A stretch of 5,618 nt of DNA, taken from the NCBI GenBank assembly GCA_018814265.1, contig JAHIZU010000249.1, forward strand, positions 1 through 5,618. Reading direction: 5' to 3'. The first letter of the stretch is position 1. The number at the start of each line of letters is the position of its first letter. The stretch comes from Candidatus Margulisiibacteriota bacterium (GTDB lineage: Bacteria > Margulisbacteria > WOR-1 > O2-12-FULL-45-9). This document shows, piece after piece, positions 1 to 5,523 of this stretch. The notes beneath the pieces were generated by a model. It worked only from the letters and a program-made list of their open reading frames with translations. It ran no database searches and was not told where the DNA came from. The position numbers were made by a program, and so were the translations under genes.

Positions 1-1
1 G

Positions 2-62
2 GGTTAGGTATTAGTTGATAAAACGATACCGGCTACGGTTAGGTTTTTATATGAGTTGACAC
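2..62. repeat. Paired direct repeats, probably the end of an insertion sequence
   Basis: Two related units lie in tandem. Positions 2-18 and 37-59 both begin GGTTAGGT and both end AGTTGA, with 6 extra bases inside the second unit. The second unit runs into TTGACAC at 56-62. All three plus-strand frames are closed within the first 18 bases, so no coding sequence enters from the left beyond that point. Tandem transposase-binding repeats just outside the end of a transposase gene are usual for integrase-type insertion sequences. I therefore read this as the terminal segment of an element whose body lies to the left of the window. The element boundary, perhaps at the TGACAC tip, is a guess. The family cannot be named from this fragment. 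Confidence 0.45.
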
Positions 63-134
63 GGCACGCAGCTGGCAACCATTGACACCAGAAGACCCTG
101 ATGGGAAAATTGCACCATGAACTACTTCTTGAAC

Positions 135-170
135 ACTTGGAGCTTACTGGTTTTTATGCTCCAAGTTTTT
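135..170 (+). terminator. Hairpin followed by a short T-run, possible intrinsic terminator
   Basis: ACTTGGAGC (135-143) and GCTCCAAGT (158-166) are perfect 9-bp complementary arms around a 14-nt loop. Five T residues (166-170) follow on the plus strand. The minus-strand side has no U-run, so if this is a terminator it stops rightward transcription leaving the mobile element. It would then protect the minus-strand genes from antisense reading. The loop is long and the T-run short, so it would be a modest terminator. Confidence 0.4.
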
Positions 171-204
171 GCTGCTCTTTTCCTGACAATGGCTATTTTT
201 TCGC

Positions 205-293
205 TCTGCCAGAAACTCATAGAGAAACTAAAACTTTCAAAAATTTCACGCTACCGCGATCTATTTCCCGCCAGGGTTCTCGCTTCTGGCAGA
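205..293. repeat. Perfect 10-bp inverted repeat with a 69-nt spacer
   Basis: TCTGCCAGAA (205-214) is the exact reverse complement of TTCTGGCAGA (284-293). The pairing does not extend on either side. It lies just beyond the stop codon of the FMN reductase gene, so it could fold in the 3' end of that transcript. It could equally be a relic of a mobile element. No U-run follows on the minus strand, so it is not a standard terminator. Confidence 0.45.
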
Positions 294-305
294 TGGTCCA
301 CCATT

Positions 306-821
306 TTATTCAAGACGCGAGGCCAATCCTATTAGCAGGCCGCTGACCTTTTTCTCATAGGAAGCATCTTTTATCTTGCCTTGTTCGTCAAAAAGAGTCC
401 TGAGATTAGCAAAATAAACAGTTTCAACAATAATTTGCATACTCAGTGAAACCAGGGTAAGTTTTAAGGCTTGCAGTCCCCTAGCTCCACCTAACGGCCC
501 CAGCGAAACCCCACATAAGCCTACCGGTTTATCATAATATTCATCATAAAGCAGATCGAGCATCATCTTAAGCTCGCCTGGATAGCCGTGGTTATATTCC
601 GGGCAAACAATGATCAAAGCATCAGCCTTGTTAATTATTGCGGCCAATTTTTTGGCTTGTGGAGATTGGCCGCTGTTATCTGAAGCTGATAAGCGGTAGT
701 CGCGGACATCGACGATAGAGGTTTCAACTCCGGATTTCCGGATAACCTCAAGCACAAAATTAGCAACTTTTTCAGACTGCCTGCCCTCGCGCGCTGTGCC
801 TAAGATAATCGGGATATTCAT
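306..821 (-). CDS. NAD(P)H-dependent FMN reductase (flavodoxin-like fold)
   Basis: A 171-residue protein of the NADPH-dependent FMN reductase/quinone reductase family. These cytoplasmic enzymes use NAD(P)H to reduce bound FMN and pass electrons to quinones, azo compounds, chromate or other acceptors. The N-terminus ILGTAREGRQSEKVA (residues 6-20) is the phosphate-binding loop for FMN. PEYNHGYPGELKMMLD (residues 74-89) is the family signature PEYNxGxPGxLKxxLD, which forms the flavin ring pocket. GPLGGARGLQALK (residues 109-121) is a second conserved FMN-contact loop. The length is normal. The ATG lies 1 nt after the stop of the beta-barrel gene and has no strong Shine-Dalgarno site, so it is probably translated by coupling. 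The physiological acceptor cannot be told from sequence. The family call is secure. Confidence 0.92.
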   Translation of the reverse strand: MNIPIILGTAREGRQSEKVANFVLEVIRKSGVETSIVDVRDYRLSASDNSGQSPQAKKLAAIINKADALIIVCPEYNHGYPGELKMMLDLLYDEYYDKPVGLCGVSLGPLGGARGLQALKLTLVSLSMQIIVETVYFANLRTLFDEQGKIKDASYEKKVSGLLIGLASRLE

Positions 822-822
822 A

Positions 823-1329
823 TTAGAAGCTAAAGCTCTTAAAGACCGAGCCGGTCACAGAACCATTAAAAGCCGAAGCGTTTAGACTGGTGTTGCTGAG
901 ATCAGGCAAAATGTAACGGTAGGCAACCCCGGCCGTAATAGGACCAAAGGCATAATTGACCCCGACCTCTGCTTGAGCTCCGGTGGTCTGAGCAGTTACC
1001 CCGCCGGAAGTAGTACTATTATAACTTAGACCAAGACCTGCGTAAGGATAAAGCCCGCCCGGCAACCGTTGACCATAAATAAGGTCAACAGAAATGGGGG
1101 TATAGGTCGTCGAGGCGCCAGCTACCGTGTAAGTTGTCGATTGGATCATGGCCCGCACAGAAAGATTCTCGGTCAACCCTTGTGTTGCGGAAACACCATA
1201 CAAGGTCGATGTCCCTATCCCGCCAGGAGCAGTATAAAGACCAGCATTAGCAGAAAAATCAACATTACCAGCAAAAGCCACACCTGATAACAAAATCAAA
1301 CCGCACAGACCAATAATTAATTTATTCAT
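823..1329 (-). CDS. Small outer-membrane beta-barrel protein
   Basis: A 168-residue exported protein. Residues 1-20 form a Sec signal peptide: a Lys near the N-terminus, a hydrophobic core, and an Ala-Phe-Ala cleavage site before Gly21. The mature part (about 148 residues) is rich in Gly, Thr, Ser, Tyr and Asn. It shows alternating hydrophobic/polar segments, for example YPYAGLGLSYN and the stretch around residues 119-140, as expected of an 8-stranded barrel. The last residues, VFKSFSF, end in Phe with aromatics at alternate positions, which is the classic signal read by the BAM machinery. It resembles the OmpA-like/porin-like small barrels (PF13505 type), but I do not recognise a specific family member. 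The ATG is preceded by AGGAGGT at 8-nt spacing. The reductase gene follows 1 nt downstream. Its role is unknown: structural, adhesive or a small channel. Confidence 0.85.
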   Translation of the reverse strand: MNKLIIGLCGLILLSGVAFAGNVDFSANAGLYTAPGGIGTSTLYGVSATQGLTENLSVRAMIQSTTYTVAGASTTYTPISVDLIYGQRLPGGLYPYAGLGLSYNSTTSGGVTAQTTGAQAEVGVNYAFGPITAGVAYRYILPDLSNTSLNASAFNGSVTGSVFKSFSF

Positions 1330-1336
1330 TGTGATT

Positions 1337-1343
1337 ACCTCCT
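1337..1343 (-). promoter_or_regulatory. Strong Shine-Dalgarno site of the beta-barrel gene
   Basis: The minus strand reads AGGAGGT, leaving 7 nt before the ATG at 1329. It is the strongest ribosome site in the window. This fits an abundant outer-membrane protein and fixes the start of that gene. Confidence 0.85.
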
Positions 1344-1350
1344 GGTGCTT

Positions 1351-1379
1351 ATTTTACGCTTGAGGAATTTAAGCTGCAA
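1351..1379 (-). promoter_or_regulatory. Weak candidate promoter ahead of the beta-barrel gene
   Basis: On the minus strand, TTGCAG (1374-1379) is followed after 17 bp by TAAAAT (1351-1356). The -10 matches the consensus at 5 of 6 positions, the -35 at only 3 of 6. Transcription would start about at 1344, leaving a very short leader whose first bases are the Shine-Dalgarno site, which weakens the case. The 67-nt gap after the peptidase gene contains no terminator I can see. The barrel and reductase genes may therefore be read both from here and by run-through. Confidence 0.3.
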
Positions 1380-1396
1380 GGACATTTCTCGGTGCG

Positions 1397-2344
1397 TCAC
1401 CTCACCCCTGCCTCATTAAAAACCAGGCTGGGGCGGTTAGCGTTCAGAGTAACGGATACGCCCAGCGGCAGGGTAACGTTAGCTCCGCGGCCCCGCGCGT
1501 GGCCCGAGGGAAAACCATAAACCATCGGAATATCAAGATCGCCTAAAATATCATTAACAATGTCCCTGATCTTGTGTCTTTTTCCGGAAAGATCATGGCA
1601 ATCCACCATCCGGCCAAAGATCAGTCCCCTGACCCTTTTTAATTTCCCTGCCAGCTTTAGGTGCAGCAAAATATTATCAACGACCTCCAGGTCTTCGCCA
1701 ATATCCTCCAAAAACAAGATCTTATAATCAGTATCAATATCATACGGTGTGCCAATGCCGCTGACCAGCATGGACATGTTGCCGCCAATCAGTATGCCAG
1801 TGGCTTTGCCGCGGCGCAGGGTTTTTAAGCTGGGGAAAGCCATCTCCCCGACCGGCTCAGCCTGCATCAAGGCCCGCAGCAAATATGCCGTGGTGATCGA
1901 GCTCATGTTCTTATGAACCTCGCCGGAAACCACCGGCCCGTGGAAAACAACCATGTTGGCTATACGCTGCAAATATTCCAGCAGGATCGTAACGTCACTA
2001 TACCCCACAAAGATCTTGGGATTATTTTTGATAACCTTCTTGTCAAGATAAGGAATAGTGCGGATCGAGCCATAGCCGGCTTTGGCGCAGAAGATCGCTT
2101 TGACCTCTTTGTCCGCGAACATCTGGTTGATCTGCTCAGCCCGGGCGTCATCGTGGCCGGCCATTGACCAATAGCGCTTAAAGATCGCCTGGTCAAATTT
2201 AACCTTGAAACCAAAGCGCTTTAGCTGAGCAACGCCTTTTTTGAATTTTGCCGGATCAAAAGACCAGGCCGGCGCCACAATACCAACAGTATCCCCGCGT
2301 TTCAGCCTATCGGGCTTGGTTAAAAAATACTCAGAAAGTCTCAA
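1397..2344 (-). CDS. S66-family serine peptidase, LD-carboxypeptidase / MccF type
   Basis: A 315-residue protein of peptidase family S66. The family includes LdcA, which removes D-Ala from the L,D bond of the tetrapeptide during murein recycling, and MccF, which cleaves the amide of microcin C and so gives immunity. The catalytic triad is visible: Ser116 in VGYSDVT (nucleophile elbow), Glu213 in LFLEDIGE and His282 in GFPSGH. The spacing is close to that of Pseudomonas LdcA. The N-terminal substrate loop AGYGSIRTIPYLD (residues 89-101) is also typical. No signal peptide is seen, so it should be cytoplasmic. It starts at TTG, the TTGA overlapping the stop of the upstream ATP-grasp gene by 4 nt, with GAGG (2355-2358) 10 nt upstream. 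Its place after two ligases favours a product-trimming or self-protection role over plain murein recycling, but sequence alone does not separate these. Confidence 0.9.
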   Translation of the reverse strand: MRLSEYFLTKPDRLKRGDTVGIVAPAWSFDPAKFKKGVAQLKRFGFKVKFDQAIFKRYWSMAGHDDARAEQINQMFADKEVKAIFCAKAGYGSIRTIPYLDKKVIKNNPKIFVGYSDVTILLEYLQRIANMVVFHGPVVSGEVHKNMSSITTAYLLRALMQAEPVGEMAFPSLKTLRRGKATGILIGGNMSMLVSGIGTPYDIDTDYKILFLEDIGEDLEVVDNILLHLKLAGKLKRVRGLIFGRMVDCHDLSGKRHKIRDIVNDILGDLDIPMVYGFPSGHARGRGANVTLPLGVSVTLNANRPSLVFNEAGVR

Positions 2345-3327
2345 ATTGATTCGTCCTCAGTTTGGGCTTTGGCCAGCCAGAGCGCGCGGTGAATGATCGG
2401 CTTTTTGCCGACTTTGTGCATCCAGGCCTGCTCGGCCAAAGTTTCCGTAACGTGATGCACGACTTCGGGCACCGGACCGGCAATCTTGGTTGGCCGCACG
2501 CATAGCTCGACCTGATCATTAACATAATCTATTATCACGAACCTGCGCTCCTTGCCCTGGCCGCTGACCGCGATCTCCGTGCTGAAGAATTTCATTTTAA
2601 CGATCCTGGCGATCTCTGAAACATAGCGGGCCAGCGGCAGCAGCCGGTATTTATTCATCTCGCGCAGGGTAACGTGGCGGTAATGCCCTGTTTCCGGATG
2701 CCAGAAACAGGGAATGATCTCGCCAAAAAGATAATATACCCTGAACCAGGCGGGAACATCTCCCAGCACCAGCGGCACGATCTTTTCCTGCAGCAGGAAA
2801 TTATCGCCGCGGCTGAAATGCCTGGCCTCGGCGATCTGGGTAATATCGCCGGATGCGTCTTTGACCACGCCGTGCTGGCCAAAGCCGCGCGCCGGCTTGA
2901 TAATAAAAGGCTTGCCCAATCTTTTTAGCTGGCCACTGCTCAAAGAAAAATCATCCGGCTGCCAGTTGCGCACCACCACAGTGTAAGGGACCGGCAGACC
3001 CGCTTCAACAAAATCAAAATGCGTGACAGATTTATCAGCGTAAGTGCGGGCATCGTCCGGATCGTCCACTACCCGGCCGCCCTGGTCCTTGGCCGCATAG
3101 CAAATCTTCGTGTAAATATCATCGGGGTTATAGTAATTGGACTCATTATCGACCAGAAAATTGATCTTTATTTTGCGCGACAGGATCTTTTGCAGCATTT
3201 CCGGCGCGTTAGGCTCATTGATCCAGAGGAATTTAAGTTTGCGAAAGGAGCATTCCTGGCGCAGCCACTTGATCAACGACTCGCTTTTATCGCCAACAAA
3301 AACAAAGGCCAGGTCATAAACAGCCAT
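2341..3327 (-). CDS. ATP-grasp ligase, RimK-like, substrate unknown
   Basis: A 328-residue protein with the ATP-grasp layout. Residues 1-80 form a Rossmann-like pre-ATP-grasp domain. DDPDDARTYADKSVT (residues 88-102) and EAGLPVPYTVVV (108-119) are typical of RimK-type ligases. FIIKPARGFGQHGVV (141-155) carries the ATP-binding Lys144 and the glycine-rich loop. LLQEKI (178-183) provides the adenine-side Glu181. Arg196, Glu251, Asp267 and Asn270 (in IIDYVND) are the likely Mg/phosphate ligands. Such enzymes activate a carboxylate as acyl phosphate and join it to an amine. It is not RimK itself nor another ligase I can name. The ATG lies 3 nt after the stop of the preceding ligase gene with only a weak AAGG upstream, suggesting coupled translation. 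It probably acts in the same pathway as the other ligase, perhaps adding a second residue. Confidence 0.8.
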   Translation of the reverse strand: MAVYDLAFVFVGDKSESLIKWLRQECSFRKLKFLWINEPNAPEMLQKILSRKIKINFLVDNESNYYNPDDIYTKICYAAKDQGGRVVDDPDDARTYADKSVTHFDFVEAGLPVPYTVVVRNWQPDDFSLSSGQLKRLGKPFIIKPARGFGQHGVVKDASGDITQIAEARHFSRGDNFLLQEKIVPLVLGDVPAWFRVYYLFGEIIPCFWHPETGHYRHVTLREMNKYRLLPLARYVSEIARIVKMKFFSTEIAVSGQGKERRFVIIDYVNDQVELCVRPTKIAGPVPEVVHHVTETLAEQAWMHKVGKKPIIHRALWLAKAQTEDESI

Positions 3328-3330
3328 AGC

Positions 3331-4326
3331 TTAATTATACCTTTCCAGCGCGTGTTTGAAAATGCGTTCGATCAGCTGGTCATATTCCATTCCTTTGAGC
3401 CGGGCCATGATCACAATATCGCTGGAAACCGGATGCAAGCCAGGCAAAGTGTTTACCTCAAGAAAGTAGGGTGTTTCATGTTCATCGGTCCTAAAATCAA
3501 AGCGACTGACATCCCGGCAGTTAAAGGCCCGGAACAAATGCAGTGCCGCCCGCCCCAGCTGTTCCCGGAGTAGTTTATTGACCTTGGGCGGGCAGCTGTA
3601 GCGGACCTTTTGTAAATAATCCCGTTTCACTTCCAGGGAATAGATAAAATTCTTTAAGTCGCCGTCCTGGGGCATGACCTCCATGATCCCCAATATTTCT
3701 GGATCAGTGTTGCCGATCACGGCAACGGTAAATTCCCTGCCGCCAATAAATCTCTCAGCCATGACCGGCTGAAGGGGATAATTGGCTCGGAGCCAGTTCA
3801 GTTTGTTTCTGAAGGCGTCATCATTTTCAACCTTAGAATCCTGCCTGATGCCAATGCTTGACCCCTCATAAGCCGGCTTAAGGATCAGCGGATATCGGAT
3901 ATTCTCGGTCTTAAATTCTTGGCCCGGGAAGATCGCGAAATATTCTGGCGTGGCTGCCCCTGAGCCGGCTGCGATCTTTTTAGCCGAGATCTTATCCAGG
4001 CTTAACCCGGCAGCCAGCGGCCCCGGCCCGCTGTAGCGGATATCAAGCATTTCCAGCAGCGCTGGAATATGGGCTTCGCGCGAGCAGCCCTGGCAGCCCT
4101 CCGCGATATTAAAAACAAAATCGATCTGGCTATTCAAGATCTTTTCAATCGCTGGCCTGCCGAATCCCAGGCGGACGCACTCATGTCCCATTTTTTCGAT
4201 CGCGCCGCAGAGCGCATCAATGGTTTCCGGCGAATCGAATTCTTCGAACATGTCTTCCACCCGAGGCTGTGAAGGCTCGAGCTGTTCAACTTCGGACTTG
4301 AGGTTATAGGTTATGCCGATTTTCAC
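3331..4326 (-). CDS. ATP-grasp ligase related to D-Ala-D-Ala ligase, probably a different substrate
   Basis: A 331-residue ATP-grasp protein of the DdlA superfamily (COG1181-like). Fold landmarks: DFVFNIAEG (residues 69-77), GLSLDKISAKK (107-117), LILKPAYEGSSIGI (147-160, with Lys150 and the SS pair), the omega-loop region around residues 228-247, RFDFR (275-279) and FLEVNTLPGLHP (288-299, Mg-binding Glu290 and Asn292). True Ddl enzymes have an N-terminal GGxSxEReVS block and an HGxxGEDG loop. Here these are replaced by EEFDSPETIDAL (28-39) and EGCQGCSREA (76-85). It is therefore best called a Ddl-like amino-acid or peptide ligase. The start is GTG, inside the last codons of kamA (23-nt overlap), with GGAAG (4336-4340) 9 nt upstream. 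MKIGITYN gives the expected first beta strand, which supports this start. Confidence 0.85.
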   Translation of the reverse strand: MKIGITYNLKSEVEQLEPSQPRVEDMFEEFDSPETIDALCGAIEKMGHECVRLGFGRPAIEKILNSQIDFVFNIAEGCQGCSREAHIPALLEMLDIRYSGPGPLAAGLSLDKISAKKIAAGSGAATPEYFAIFPGQEFKTENIRYPLILKPAYEGSSIGIRQDSKVENDDAFRNKLNWLRANYPLQPVMAERFIGGREFTVAVIGNTDPEILGIMEVMPQDGDLKNFIYSLEVKRDYLQKVRYSCPPKVNKLLREQLGRAALHLFRAFNCRDVSRFDFRTDEHETPYFLEVNTLPGLHPVSSDIVIMARLKGMEYDQLIERIFKHALERYN

Positions 4327-5416
4327 TTAATTTCACTTCCGGCTCATCACTGTAAACAAAGCATTCATGCTTGTAGTTGCGCAGGATGACGACCCCGTTA
4401 TTTTTGCTCACAAGATAATCCGGCTGCAGCGGTATCTTGCCGCCGCCCCTGACCGCGTCCACCACAAAAGTCGGCACAGCCAGGCCCGAGGTATGGCCGC
4501 GCAGCTGCTCAATGATCTCAAGGCCTTTGCTGATCGGCGTGCGGAAGTGGCCTACCCCCTCCACCGGATCGCAGTGAAAGAGATAATAGGGCCTGACACC
4601 GATCTTGAGCAGCCCGTGGCATAACCTGGTCATGGTCTGAGCATTATCATTGACACCCTTAAGCAGCACAGACTGGTTATTGACCACTACCCCGGAATCC
4701 TGCAGCAAGCTGATGGCCGCTGCTGACTGAGGCGTGATCTCGTGGGGATGATTGAACTGGGTATTTAGCCAGAGCGGGCGGTAGCGTTTAAGGATCATGG
4801 CTAGCCAGGGTGTAATCCTTTGCGGAAAGACTACAGGCGCGCGCGTCCCGATCCGGATAACCTCCAGATGCCGGATGCGGCGCAGCCGCTCCAGAATGAT
4901 CTCCAGGTCGCCCAGCGGCAAAGTCAGGGGATCCCCTCCGGAAAGGATCACGTCCCTGATCTGTTTATTATCCTTGATATAGTCGATCATTTTGCCGATC
5001 TCGGAAAGGGTGCGCGTGAACCGGTGTTTTTTCCAGAGGCGTTTGCGGGTGCAGTGGCGGCAGTTCATAAAACAGACATTGGTCACGATCATCAGCGCCC
5101 GGTCCGGATAACGGTGCACCAAGCCTGGCACTGGCGAGGCTATTTCTTCTTCCAAAGGATCTTCCGTTTCCCCGACTGAACTTCTCAATTCTTCGATCGA
5201 AGGACAGAGCTGCTTGATGATCGGATCATCAGGAGCATTCTGCGCCAGAGAAAGATAATAAGCGGTCGTGACAAATGGATACCGGGCCGTGACCTTTTTA
5301 AAATCCTTGAAGCCAATAAAATCTTTGATGCAATCGTAACTCGCGGAGTTATCTTTCTCGTCGAACAGGGGCGGAGGTTCTTCCTCCTGGGACAGCAGCT
5401 TTTCCTTCTTTTCCAT
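4304..5416 (-). CDS. kamA: KamA-family radical SAM lysine 2,3-aminomutase
   Basis: A 370-residue radical SAM, PLP-dependent aminomutase, predicted to convert L-lysine to beta-lysine. The 4Fe-4S/SAM motif is C115xxxC119xxC122 (CFMNCRHC), and the SAM loop is LSGGDPL (158-164). Lys327 in GGGK is the PLP-binding lysine. By comparison with the Clostridium enzyme, Arg124 (lysine carboxylate) and Asp283 and Asp320 (lysine side-chain amine) are all kept. This favours lysine over glutamate and sets it apart from EpmB, which has a different C-terminal region. The protein ends soon after the YSDEP strand and lacks the C-terminal Cys cluster that binds zinc in the Clostridium enzyme. The partner Cys in GVND(C) is Asn258. 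The frame is open back to an ATG at 5509, but the promoter lies inside that extension. GAGGTGA 8 nt before 5416 marks the real start. It is the first gene of the block. Confidence 0.9.
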   Translation of the reverse strand: MEKKEKLLSQEEEPPPLFDEKDNSASYDCIKDFIGFKDFKKVTARYPFVTTAYYLSLAQNAPDDPIIKQLCPSIEELRSSVGETEDPLEEEIASPVPGLVHRYPDRALMIVTNVCFMNCRHCTRKRLWKKHRFTRTLSEIGKMIDYIKDNKQIRDVILSGGDPLTLPLGDLEIILERLRRIRHLEVIRIGTRAPVVFPQRITPWLAMILKRYRPLWLNTQFNHPHEITPQSAAAISLLQDSGVVVNNQSVLLKGVNDNAQTMTRLCHGLLKIGVRPYYLFHCDPVEGVGHFRTPISKGLEIIEQLRGHTSGLAVPTFVVDAVRGGGKIPLQPDYLVSKNNGVVILRNYKHECFVYSDEPEVKLSENRHNL

Positions 5417-5424
5417 TGCTGGTT

Positions 5425-5431
5425 TCACCTC
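5425..5431 (-). promoter_or_regulatory. Shine-Dalgarno site that sets the kamA start
   Basis: The minus strand reads GAGGTGA with an 8-nt gap to the ATG at 5416. The upstream ATG at 5509 has no comparable site and sits inside the palindrome at 5504-5523. This supports the shorter 370-residue protein. Confidence 0.8.
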
Positions 5432-5443
5432 ATTCGGCAAAGG

Positions 5444-5472
5444 ATTATGCTCTAAACCCTGGTTGTTGTCAA
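5444..5472 (-). promoter_or_regulatory. Strong sigma70-type promoter for the kamA block
   Basis: On the minus strand, a perfect TTGACA (5467-5472) is followed after exactly 17 bp by CATAAT (5444-5449), which matches the -10 consensus at 5 of 6 positions. Transcription should begin near 5437, giving a leader of about 20 nt that contains the GAGGTGA ribosome site. It is the best promoter in the window and probably serves at least the four packed genes down to 1397. The -35 hexamer coincides with a TGTCAA that may be the tip of the neighbouring mobile element. Confidence 0.75.
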
Positions 5473-5503
5473 GCAAGCGCAATGTTTCCGTAGAAATCCG
5501 ACA

Positions 5504-5523
5504 GTCCATGTATAATCATGGAC
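5504..5523. promoter_or_regulatory. Perfect palindrome around a TATAAT box, possible transposase promoter-operator
   Basis: GTCCATG (5504-5510) and CATGGAC (5517-5523) are exact reverse complements around TATAAT (5511-5516), immediately before the transposase ATG. TATAAT reads as a consensus -10 on the plus strand, but no acceptable -35 lies 16-19 bp upstream. If used, it would give a nearly leaderless message starting at about 5523. A dimeric protein bound here would block the box, or the RNA or single-stranded DNA could form a hairpin. Confidence 0.45.

Larger units (their letters stand above)
63..305. other. Unassigned stretch between the mobile-element end and the FMN reductase gene
   Basis: I see no convincing gene here. 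A plus-strand frame from 117 to 335 would encode a 72-residue protein with one hydrophobic stretch (about residues 8-29) followed by a basic segment. Its only upstream purine run (GGGA, 103-106) is a weak ribosome site, it contains the hairpin at 135-166, and its tail overlaps the oppositely oriented reductase gene by 30 nt. A second open frame from 101 in another phase has no recognisable content. A second TTGACAC (82-88) repeats the tip at 56-62. The stretch holds two inverted repeats, listed separately. It may be a degraded insertion-sequence flank. Confidence 0.4.

Noticed and set aside
56..84. TTGACA at 56-61 as the -35 of an outward rightward promoter
   Set aside because: At 17-bp spacing the hexamer is CCATTG, which does not resemble a -10 box.
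306..335. Terminator just after the FMN reductase stop
   Set aside because: Only a 5-bp self-complementary stretch (ATGGT/ACCAT) with a 2-nt centre is present on the minus strand, with no U-run.
101..346. An 81-codon plus-strand frame from an ATG at 101
   Set aside because: It has no Shine-Dalgarno site, no recognisable motif, and it overlaps the 3' end of the FMN reductase gene.
3019..3573. A 184-codon open frame on the plus strand
   Set aside because: It lies opposite the two ATP-grasp genes, crosses their junction, has no domain I recognise and no ribosome site. The minus-strand proteins explain this DNA fully.
4820..5179. A 119-codon plus-strand frame inside kamA
   Set aside because: It is antisense to the conserved radical SAM core of KamA and has no protein-like features of its own.
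4304..5416. EpmB-type (EF-P beta-lysylation) identity for the aminomutase
   Set aside because: The C-terminal part carries the HCD, VVDAV and GGGK pattern of lysine 2,3-aminomutase rather than that of EpmB, and no EpmA or EF-P gene is nearby.
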